Positions 54,516 to 62,152 of a DNA stretch of 64,000 bases are shown piece by piece. The stretch is from positions 1 to 64,000 of the forward strand of contig JASCOE010000007.1 of assembly GCA_029959285.1 (NCBI GenBank). Direction: 5' to 3'. This stretch comes from Flavobacteriaceae bacterium PS02337 (GTDB taxonomy: Bacteria > Bacteroidota > Bacteroidia > Flavobacteriales > Flavobacteriaceae). The notes beneath the pieces were generated by a model. The model saw only the letters and a program-made list of their open reading frames with translations. It was not told the DNA's origin and made no database searches. A program made the translations under genes and the position numbers. Every line of letters starts with the position of its first letter. The first letter of the stretch is position 1.

Positions 54516-55151
54516 CTATGATTTAATAATTCTGAAACGACCTGGGTATTTGATATAAATGCTTTTTCTGTTACCGTAGTAATCCATAAAATCTTCACAA
54601 ACAAAAACCGCGTGCGCTGTTGACCAAGCTACAACTCCGCAATATTCGCTTCCAGATTCTCGTTTTAACTTTTCTACCTGTTTACCAATTTTAAAACCTA
54701 AATATTTATAGATTGTTGGTGTATAAACAGAACCATCTTCTAGATCTTCTAATGCGCTATCAAAAGTATCTTCTTTGTCTATAATTTGTTTGTATTTTGC
54801 CATAACTGCGTACGTCAAAACAGCATATTCAACAATTTTTTCGCTATCTAAATTGTCTTTTATGTACACAAAATCGGCAGATCTTTTCGCTTTATTCAAT
54901 TCCTCATTATTCAAATTAAACGAAGCATTATTTTTTAGGGTTATCTTTTGTAAATTGTCATTTAATTTTTCGTATTCAAAAAGATTATCTAATCCGTAAA
55001 CATTCAAAGCGGCTTTAATGAAAGCAATTGATGAACAATTGGTACGTTCTCCTTGTTTGAAACTTTCAAAAATTTTATCTGAACTCAATTGAGAATAAGA
55101 ATTTGAGCAAACAAGCAGTAAAAATAAAAATAGTGACGTAACAGATTTCAT
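54516..55151 (-). CDS. Exported protein of unknown function
   Basis: 211 residues from the ATG at 55149-55151 (MKSVTSLFLFLLLVCSNSYSQ signal peptide); a longer frame from 55178 adds nine residues. The mature part contains QGERTNCSSIAFIKAALNVYG, an NCSSIA form reminiscent of a Cys-protease-like first helix, and later GSEYCGVVAWSTAHAVFVCEDFMDYYGNRKS with a His/Asp spacing that could complete a papain-like triad. That is speculative; I would call it hypothetical with possible peptidase-like organisation. Confidence 0.6.
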   Translation of the reverse strand: MKSVTSLFLFLLLVCSNSYSQLSSDKIFESFKQGERTNCSSIAFIKAALNVYGLDNLFEYEKLNDNLQKITLKNNASFNLNNEELNKAKRSADFVYIKDNLDSEKIVEYAVLTYAVMAKYKQIIDKEDTFDSALEDLEDGSVYTPTIYKYLGFKIGKQVEKLKRESGSEYCGVVAWSTAHAVFVCEDFMDYYGNRKSIYIKYPGRFRIIKS

Positions 55152-55318
55152 GCCTTCAAATTTATAATTGTATCCCAAGTATACTTTTGGGAGATTTTAC
55201 AAATCTATAAAAATCAAGTTATAATTTTTTTCTCTTTTCAATTTTTATGAAAAAATCTAAATTTTAAAACAAAGCAAAAAAAAAGCCCCAAATAAAAATT
55301 TGAGACTTTTTAGAGATA

Positions 55319-55513
55319 TTATTTTTTTTCTTCATTATTTAATTTGTCATCGAAATCAGGTTCTTTACCTTTAAACTTCTTGCTGTCAACATCGTAGTTT
55401 TCGTCGTTTGTCAAAACTTCATCGTGATCTTTGTATTGGTGTTTTTGTGTATCACTTCGATTGTTAGAATCACTTTTATTATTGCTGTTCGGAGTTTGAT
55501 TATTCGTCTTCAT
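55319..55513 (-). CDS. Short hydrophilic protein of unknown function
   Basis: 64 residues, rich in Asn, Asp, Lys and Ser, without a signal peptide or hydrophobic core (MKTNNQTPNSNNKSDSNNRS and KKFKGKEPDFDDKLNNEEKK). It is probably disordered. Small proteins like this are common in flavobacteria, but I do not recognise the family. A degenerate hairpin near 55271-55316 may terminate it. Confidence 0.5.
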   Translation of the reverse strand: MKTNNQTPNSNNKSDSNNRSDTQKHQYKDHDEVLTNDENYDVDSKKFKGKEPDFDDKLNNEEKK

Positions 55514-55680
55514 AACTTTACGTTTTAAAATGTTTATTAAAATTACTCCAAATCCACTGCTTATGACTTATACAATCATTTCAAAAAATTATAAAATAAC
55601 ACTCTAATTCAAGTTCTTTCGGCTCGCAAAACTTCTTCTAAAAAATAATTCTAATTTTGCATCATTAAAAAAACACCAAT

Positions 55681-57105
55681 ATGTGGACAATTTGCTCTGA
55701 ATGTCAAGGACTCGGTAAAAAAAGCCAAAGACTTAGTAAAAAAGTAAGGCTTCAATACCAAATGGCATTAGACCAATTTGAAAAAAATAATAGCCAAGGT
55801 ACAGTTCCAGTTCGTCCGAAAGCACATAAAATTATTTGTTTAAAATGCTCTGGATCAGGTTTAATTGAATCTGAAAATCAACTTATTCCAAGTCAAGAAA
55901 CGTATCCTCACGTTGCCATTATTGGTGCCGGAATTGGCGGCGTTGCATTAGCTGTAGCTTGTCTGCATCGCGAAATTCCGTTTACAATTTACGAACGCGA
56001 TGAAAACTTCGAATCTCGTTCTCAAGGTTACGGACTTACTTTACAACAAGCCAGCAAAGCAATTGAAGGTTTAGGAATTTTTTCATTAGACGGTGTAGTT
56101 TCCACAAGACATTTGGTTCACACTGTTGAAGGCAAAGTAATTGGAGAATGGGGAATTCGAAAATGGCTTGAAACAGAAGATAAAAAAGCCACAAAACGAA
56201 CCAATATGCATATTGCACGTCAAGCGTTGCGATTGGCTTTATTGGAGCAATTGGGCGGTCATGATAAAATTCAATGGAAACATCAATTAATCAATTTTAC
56301 AGCATCTGAAAATGAAGCTGTCGATTTGATTTTTCAGGTAAACGGAGAAATAAAAACAGCAAAAGCAGACCTTGTAGTCGGCGCAGATGGTATTCGAAGT
56401 TCAGTTCGAAGATTGCTAATTGGTGACGAAAATACTCCTTTACGCTATTTAGACTGCATCGTAATCTTAGGAATTTGTCCGCTAAATATTTTAGAAAATT
56501 TAAATAGTCCTCTACTCGATTCTGCAACGGTTTTTCAGACTGCAAATGGACATGAACGAATCTACATTATGCCTTACGACGCAGATTCTGTAATGTGGCA
56601 GCTTAGTTTTCCGATGTTAGAAGAAGAGGCAAAAGAATTAAGTTCGAAAGGTCCAAAAGCTTTAAAACAAGAAGCTATTCGAAGAACGCAATGGCACAAT
56701 CCGATTCCACAGATTATAATGGCAACCGAAGAAAATAAAATCTCTGGTTATCCTGTTTATGATCGAGAATTATTGAGTTCAGAACTACTTTCAAAAGGAA
56801 AACAAATTACTTTAATTGGTGATGCCGCGCACCCGATGAGTCCGTTTAAAGGGCAAGGCGCAAATCAAGCTTTATTGGATGCACTTTCTTTGGCGCGCAA
56901 AATTTTTAAAGGCTGTAAATCGGCAGAGCATTGGAAAAAAGCTGGAATTAGAGAAAGTGTTTTAAACGAATTTGAAACTGAAATGCTCAAACGAAGCGCT
57001 GTAAAAGTGAAAGATTCGGCAGCAGCAGCAGAATTTCTTCATTCTGAAATTGTGCTTTATGAAGGAAATGAACCTCGAGGACGTTGCCTCAATAAAAAAA
57101 AATAA
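55681..57105 (+). CDS. FAD-dependent monooxygenase with an N-terminal CxxC-CxxC zinc-finger-like domain
   Basis: 474 residues. Residues 5-8 (CSEC) and 53-56 (CLKC), each followed by G-x-G as in DnaJ-type CxxCxGxG repeats, form a zinc ribbon around a basic helix. From residue 77 a para-hydroxybenzoate hydroxylase-type flavoprotein follows: GAGIGGVALAVACLHREIPFTIYERDENFESRSQGYGLTLQ (FAD), DLVVGADGIRSSVRRLL (DG motif) and LIGDAAHPMSPFKGQGANQALLDA (GD motif). It would hydroxylate an aromatic or similar compound using NAD(P)H and O2. The zinc-finger-like part is not normal for this enzyme class. Confidence 0.9.
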   Translation: MWTICSECQGLGKKSQRLSKKVRLQYQMALDQFEKNNSQGTVPVRPKAHKIICLKCSGSGLIESENQLIPSQETYPHVAIIGAGIGGVALAVACLHREIPFTIYERDENFESRSQGYGLTLQQASKAIEGLGIFSLDGVVSTRHLVHTVEGKVIGEWGIRKWLETEDKKATKRTNMHIARQALRLALLEQLGGHDKIQWKHQLINFTASENEAVDLIFQVNGEIKTAKADLVVGADGIRSSVRRLLIGDENTPLRYLDCIVILGICPLNILENLNSPLLDSATVFQTANGHERIYIMPYDADSVMWQLSFPMLEEEAKELSSKGPKALKQEAIRRTQWHNPIPQIIMATEENKISGYPVYDRELLSSELLSKGKQITLIGDAAHPMSPFKGQGANQALLDALSLARKIFKGCKSAEHWKKAGIRESVLNEFETEMLKRSAVKVKDSAAAAEFLHSEIVLYEGNEPRGRCLNKKK

Positions 57106-57144
57106 AAGTAATTTATATTCTCACGTTTTAGAATATAAATCTAG

Positions 57145-57160
57145 TGGCATATTTCTTGAA
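57145..57160 (+). promoter_or_regulatory. Candidate sigma-54 promoter of the metallo-hydrolase gene
   Basis: TGGCATATTTCTTGAA matches the -24/-12 pattern TGGCA-N6-TTG(C), with correct GG-to-TTG spacing and one mismatch at the -12 C. Two sigma-54-type response regulators are encoded in the window. It lies 38 nt before the start at 57199. Confidence 0.35.
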
Positions 57161-57198
57161 AAATAATACTAATTATGAACTAATTAAAACTTATAATC

Positions 57199-57879
57199 AT
57201 GAAAGTTACTTACTACGGACATTCTTGTTTTTCTGTTTTTACCAATGGAAAACACATTCTTTTTGATCCTTTTATTACGCCAAATGAATTAGCAAAAGAA
57301 GTTGATGTTGATGCTATAAAAGCAGATTATATTTTTATTTCTCATGCACATTACGATCACATTTTGGATGTAGAAAGAATTGCAAAAAACACGGGCGCAA
57401 AAGTGCTCGGAAATTTTGAAATCTACAATTGGTTACTAAAACAAGGCATTGAAAATGCGCATCCAATCAACCCAGGCGGAAAATTTGATTTTGATTTCGG
57501 AACTGTAAAATGTGTGATTGCACAACACTCAAGCAGTTTTATGGATGGCTCATACGGCGGAATTGCCTGCGGTTTTGTATTAACGACTCCAGAAGGGAAT
57601 TTTTATTACAGCGGAGATACAGCACTAACTTTAGACATGCAGATTATCCTAAAATTTACCAAATTAGATTTTGCAGTTTTCCCAATTGGCGACGGACTTA
57701 CGATGGGAATTGAAGAAGCAATCGAAGCTTCAAAATTAGTTGGCGTTCATAAAATTTTAGGCGTTCATTACGATACTTTTGGCTTCATTGTAATGGATCA
57801 TCAAAAAGCTTTAGATGAATTTAAAAAGGCAAATCTGGAACTTTTTTTACCCGAAATAAACACCACAATCGACTTATAG
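57199..57879 (+). CDS. UPF0173-type metal-dependent hydrolase (metallo-beta-lactamase fold)
   Basis: 226 residues. MKVTYYGHSCFSVFTNGKHILFDPF is the standard opening; the metal site HAHYDH (residues 49-54) and later GDTALTLDMQIILKF (Asp), LGVHYDTFGF (His) follow. The family's physiological substrate is unknown; homologues hydrolyse phosphoester or lactone-like compounds in vitro. Single gene; a perfect hairpin follows at 57900-57933. Confidence 0.93.
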   Translation: MKVTYYGHSCFSVFTNGKHILFDPFITPNELAKEVDVDAIKADYIFISHAHYDHILDVERIAKNTGAKVLGNFEIYNWLLKQGIENAHPINPGGKFDFDFGTVKCVIAQHSSSFMDGSYGGIACGFVLTTPEGNFYYSGDTALTLDMQIILKFTKLDFAVFPIGDGLTMGIEEAIEASKLVGVHKILGVHYDTFGFIVMDHQKALDEFKKANLELFLPEINTTIDL

Positions 57880-57899
57880 TTTAGAATATTTTCATTGTT

Positions 57900-57933
57900 A
57901 TATTTCGCTAAAAAAACTCTTTTAGCGAAATAT
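57900..57933. repeat. Perfect 14-bp hairpin without a U-tract
   Basis: ATATTTCGCTAAAA (57900-57913) / TTTTAGCGAAATAT (57920-57933) with a 6-nt loop, 20 nt after the metallo-hydrolase stop. A terminator of this gene is the simplest reading, although the run of T is weak. Confidence 0.55.
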
Positions 57934-57974
57934 CAACAGGCGCAAAATGGAAATGAAAATTCATAAAATAAAAA

Positions 57975-58012
57975 TCATAAAAAAAGGAATAGCTGCTGAC
58001 ACTATCCCTTTT
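57975..58012 (-). terminator. Terminator after the 58068 hydrolase gene
   Basis: Stem formed by AAAAAGGAATAG (57981-57992) and CTATCCCTTTT (58002-58012, with one G-U pair) and a U-tract in the minus direction. Confidence 0.75.
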
Positions 58013-58067
58013 AACACATAATATTTCTTTTAGAAAATTACTATGCGCGATGAAATTCCATATTCTA

Positions 58068-58904
58068 TTATGTGTACTTTACAAAATTGATAATATGTTT
58101 TGCCGTCAATTCTGGAAATTGATGTTGTGGTGCATGTCCAGTTCCTGTATAAACCACCATTTGTGCATTAGTCATTTGATTGAAAAAAGAATACCAATTT
58201 TCGACAGCAAAACTAATATCGTGATCTCCAGAAATAATTAAAATTGGTGTTTTGGTCTTTTTAATCTGTTCTCTAAAATTTAATACGTCTTCTCTAAAAC
58301 CATCTCCTCCACCAAAATACAATTGAAAAACATCCATTGTTGAAGGAATTTTTTCAACTTCAATTCTTTTATGAATTCTATCGTGCGAAGCTTTTGCAGC
58401 CAATTTGCTAGATTCTGATTTTGGTTCGAAAAACAAAACAATTTCATCTTCAAAATCGTTTAATGGTTTCAAAGCGGCATCAAAAAATGCTTGCTCAATC
58501 GGAATCTCATTTTTTCCCGGCGGATTTGTTCCAACCAAAACGGCATGTGTCACAAGATTCGGATATAATAAAGTCGCCGCCTGTGCCACCAATCCACCAT
58601 AAGACCAGCCTAAAACCGCAATCGAATCTATTTTTAAAACATCGGCAAGATCTTTAATATCTTTAGCAACAACAGTTAAATCTGGCGTTAAACTTCCTGT
58701 AGAAGAGCCAATTCCAGAATAATCAAATACGATAACATTGAACTTTTTTGCCATCAATGCTATAAATAAAGGGTCCCAAGTATCGAGAGTTCCTCTAAAA
58801 CGGTTCACAAAAAATACCGCTTTTCCTTTCCCGTAAGAACGATAAGCAATTTTACGATCGCCTGCATCGGCAAAACGTGTCTCTGCATCATAAATTTTTT
58901 TCAT
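58068..58904 (-). CDS. Alpha/beta hydrolase (Ser type)
   Basis: 278 residues, cytoplasmic. Nucleophile Ser101 in LGWSYGGLVAQAA; oxyanion region FFVNRFRGTLDTWDP (HG replaced by NR, a variant), DYSGIGSSTG; late acid/His ILIISGDHDISFAVENW and YTGTGHAPQHQFPEL. Substrate unknown. Divergent from the frameshifted hydrolase at 59192; the 287-base spacer holds both promoters. Confidence 0.88.
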   Translation of the reverse strand: MKKIYDAETRFADAGDRKIAYRSYGKGKAVFFVNRFRGTLDTWDPLFIALMAKKFNVIVFDYSGIGSSTGSLTPDLTVVAKDIKDLADVLKIDSIAVLGWSYGGLVAQAATLLYPNLVTHAVLVGTNPPGKNEIPIEQAFFDAALKPLNDFEDEIVLFFEPKSESSKLAAKASHDRIHKRIEVEKIPSTMDVFQLYFGGGDGFREDVLNFREQIKKTKTPILIISGDHDISFAVENWYSFFNQMTNAQMVVYTGTGHAPQHQFPELTAKHIINFVKYT

Positions 58905-59191
58905 AATTATAATTTAAAGGTTGGAGTCAAAATTATTCTTGCAATGAAATTGGCAAAGATTAAACCAAAACCCAAAATAGCTAGAAACAAGGCATTTATC
59001 ATCCATTATACCATTTCTAATTATGATATTTCAATAATTAAAACCTCTTTTTAACGATATATAATAATTGTAAAATCGTAAACTATAAGAATGCTTTTAT
59101 AATCAATACGTTACAAAAAAGGCATTCAATTTGTTTTTATTTTTTAGACCACTTCCGCTTTTCTGAAAAATAATCTTAAAGATGAAATAGT

Positions 59192-59976
59192 ATGTATTTA
59201 TCTAATAGAAAAACGATTATGTTTATTACAGGGGCATTTATGAGTCATTCTTGCTGGGAAGAATGGATTGTTTTTTTTGAAAATAAAGGTTATAAAACCG
59301 TCGCTCCTCCTTGGCCTCACAAAAACGAAACCGCAGAAAAATTAAGAAAAACTAATTCTTCTAAAATTGCTACTATTCGTCTCAACGATTTACTAGATTA
59401 TTACACAGAAATCATCGAAAAACTTCCCGAAAAACCTATTCTTATTGGACATTCTTACGGAGGTCTTTTGACACAATTATTACTTCAAAAAGATTTGGGT
59501 GCAGCTGGAATTTGTTTACATTCTATTCCGCCGAGTAATTTAATTCGTTTCAATTTTTCTTTTTATAGAAAGATCTGGAGTGTTTTTAATTTCTTTCATT
59601 CTAGAAAAAAAAAAACTATTTGTTGTCTTTTAATAAATGGCAATATTTTTTCACCAATGAAATGTGTTTTGACGAACAAAAAACAACTTATGAAAAACTG
59701 GTAATTCCAGAATCAAAAAACATTTTATGCGATATTTTTTCTAATGCTGCTAAAATCGACTTTAAGAAAAAACACGCTCCAATTTTATTTTTATCGGGTT
59801 CAGAAGATCATTTTGTTGCGGCTTCCATTCAATATGCTAACTTCAAAAAATATAAAAACATTCATTCAATTACATGTTATAAAGAGTTTAAAGACAATCA
59901 GCATTTGGTTTTAAAACAGCAAAATTGGGATTGCATTGCCGAATTTATTGCAAACTGTTTAGAGAAACTTTCTTAA
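59192..59976 (+). pseudogene. Alpha/beta hydrolase split by a frameshift in an A11 tract
   Basis: Frame 1 (59192-59704) carries MFITGAFMSHSCWEEWIVFFE, PPWPHKNET and elbow ILIGHSYGGLLTQLLL, then loses homology after RKIWSVFNFFHSRKKK. Frame 2 (from about 59616 to 59976) continues the enzyme: LLSFNKWQYFFTNEMCFDEQ, then the acid ILFLSGSEDHFVAASI and His region FKDNQHLVL. The switch is at eleven A (59605-59615); twelve would restore one frame. It could be a true inactivation, a sequencing error, slippage-based expression, or phase variation. Its stop overlaps the next gene's stop. Confidence 0.8.
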
Positions 59977-61946
59977 CTGATTTCTCTTTTTATTTCTAGT
60001 TTTTTAATATTAGAATTTAATGTCGACGGATGAATATCTAAAATTTCGGCTGCACCGCCCGCGCCTGAAATTTTGCCGTTACATTTTTTTAGAATGTACA
60101 AGATATAATCTCTTTCGTTTTCTAAAATTGTTTTGATTGAAAAAGGTTCAGCAGTTTGTTCTGGATGCATTTTGGAAGACATCGAAAGTTCAATTTCTTT
60201 AATCGTATTTCCATCTGTCAGCAAAATAGCACGCTGCATAACGTGTTCGAGTTCTCGTATATTTCCTGGCCAATTGTAATTCATAATTTGCTGTAGTGCA
60301 AAATCTGAAAGAATTGGTACTTTTCTGCCCATTTTTTCACTGTACACTTTAATAAAATGATTCGCTAAATCTGGAATATCTTCTTTTCGTTTTTTTAATG
60401 AAGGAACCAAAATTGGAAAAACGTGCAAACGATAATATAGGTCCATTCTAAATCTTCCTGCGGCAACTTCTTCTTCGAGATTTTTGTTGGTCGCGGCAAT
60501 AATTCTAACATCAATTTTTAAAGACGACATTCCGCCAACGCGTTCAATTTCTCTTTCTTGCAAAACACGCAACAGTTTTACTTGCAGTTCTAAAGACATC
60601 TCTCCTATTTCATCTAAAAAAATAGTTCCGCCATCTGCCAATTCAAATTTGCCGATTCTTCTTTCCATTGCGCCCGTAAAAGCGCCTTTTTCGTGACCAA
60701 AAAGCAACGATTCTGCCAGATTTTCTGGAATTGCGCCACAGTTAATTATAACCAAAGGCTTGTCTTTTCTTGGAGATAACGCATGAATGCTTTGGGCGAT
60801 TTTTTCTTTTCCAGTTCCGCTTTCGCCTAAAACCAAAACAGAAGTATCTGAAGGCGCAACTTTTCGTATATAATTAAAAACCGAAATCATTTGCGAACTA
60901 TTGCCAATAATTCCTTCAAAACCTTCTGAAACATTTACAGCTTTTTGGTTTTTAGTTTCTGTTTTTTCTGAAGTTAAATCAACGTCTGTTTTCGAATAAA
61001 TTTTATTGATAAATTGAGAAAAAACAGTTTCGATAGAACTTAGCAATTTTAGATTTTCTTGACTATAAATATTCAGATTTCGACTGTAAAAAGTCAAATG
61101 ATAGCTCTGAATCGTTGCCATTTGAATAGGAAAAACCAAATATGACTTTATTCCAAAATTATGAACAATTAAAGCTTTTATGGGTGAATCTTGAAAATTA
61201 TTGATTAAAGATTCTTCGCTATAAATAATCGGTTCTTTATCAACCTTAGATTTTTTGTAGGTTTCATTAAGCTCTTTTTCAGAAACTTCCGAAATCTGAG
61301 AAAGCTTTTTCGAATCAATAATTTGATATAAATCTAAGTTTTTGCGAATAATTCCGATTTGATCGTAATGTGTAGAATTCACAAAACCCGTTTCTAGATA
61401 ATCAAACGGAATATAAGTTTGAATAACTTTTGCAAAAGCCAACAGCGGGTCTTCTTTTTTTAGGTTAAAATTTACGATTTCTGTAATTTCTTTCTGCAAC
61501 TGAAATTGTTGCATTAACTGCGATTCTAAACTATATTGCTGACGGTAAAATGCTATTTCTAAAGTAGTTAAAACATCTTGTTCGCGAAAAGGTTTCACAA
61601 TAAATCCGTACGGTTGCGTAGTTTTTGCCTGATCTAAAATACTTTTGCTCGAATTGGCAGAAATAAATATAAAACCAATATATTTTTCTTTAAGATAATG
61701 AGCCAATTCGATTCCATTTCTACTTCCTCTTAGCATAATATCTAAGAAAACAAGATCGGGTTTTTCAATTTCAATTTGTTCTAAAGCCTGCTCAACCGAA
61801 CGTGCAATTCCTGTCACTTCATAGTTTGCTTTTTCGAGAATTAACTGTAAATCGTGCGCTTCAATAAATTGATCTTCTACAATTAAAATTCGTTTTTTCA
61901 AAACTGAAGAAACCGCTTCATATCCGTTATCGTCAGACTTTTTCAT
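59973..61946 (-). CDS. Sigma-54-dependent response regulator (REC-GAF-like-AAA+-HTH_8), paralogue of 22656
   Basis: 657 residues. REC with phospho-Asp69 (LVFLDIMLRG), GAF-like middle, AAA+ with Walker A GESGTGKEK, GAFTGA and Walker B GGTIFLDEIGE, and a C-terminal Fis-type HTH (GGAAEILDIHPSTLNSNIKKL). It is similar along its whole length to the protein at 22656-24608 and has the same divergent kinase partner. The HTH recognition segment differs (HPSTLNSNI versus PASTLYSKM), so the two would bind different sites. Confidence 0.95.
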   Translation of the reverse strand: MKKSDDNGYEAVSSVLKKRILIVEDQFIEAHDLQLILEKANYEVTGIARSVEQALEQIEIEKPDLVFLDIMLRGSRNGIELAHYLKEKYIGFIFISANSSKSILDQAKTTQPYGFIVKPFREQDVLTTLEIAFYRQQYSLESQLMQQFQLQKEITEIVNFNLKKEDPLLAFAKVIQTYIPFDYLETGFVNSTHYDQIGIIRKNLDLYQIIDSKKLSQISEVSEKELNETYKKSKVDKEPIIYSEESLINNFQDSPIKALIVHNFGIKSYLVFPIQMATIQSYHLTFYSRNLNIYSQENLKLLSSIETVFSQFINKIYSKTDVDLTSEKTETKNQKAVNVSEGFEGIIGNSSQMISVFNYIRKVAPSDTSVLVLGESGTGKEKIAQSIHALSPRKDKPLVIINCGAIPENLAESLLFGHEKGAFTGAMERRIGKFELADGGTIFLDEIGEMSLELQVKLLRVLQEREIERVGGMSSLKIDVRIIAATNKNLEEEVAAGRFRMDLYYRLHVFPILVPSLKKRKEDIPDLANHFIKVYSEKMGRKVPILSDFALQQIMNYNWPGNIRELEHVMQRAILLTDGNTIKEIELSMSSKMHPEQTAEPFSIKTILENERDYILYILKKCNGKISGAGGAAEILDIHPSTLNSNIKKLEIKREIS

Positions 61947-62152
61947 AAGTGAATATTTTTTATATTATCTTGCACTTAATTTATTGATACAAAAATAGTT
62001 AATTATCATAATTAAAATAAATCATTTTCAAAAATAGATAAATTATAATCACATTTAATATTAATTTTCATATTAATTTCTCAACTAATTAAAGTTGATT
62101 GTGTATATATTTGTGAATTAAAAACTTACTAAAAATATAATTTAAATATACT

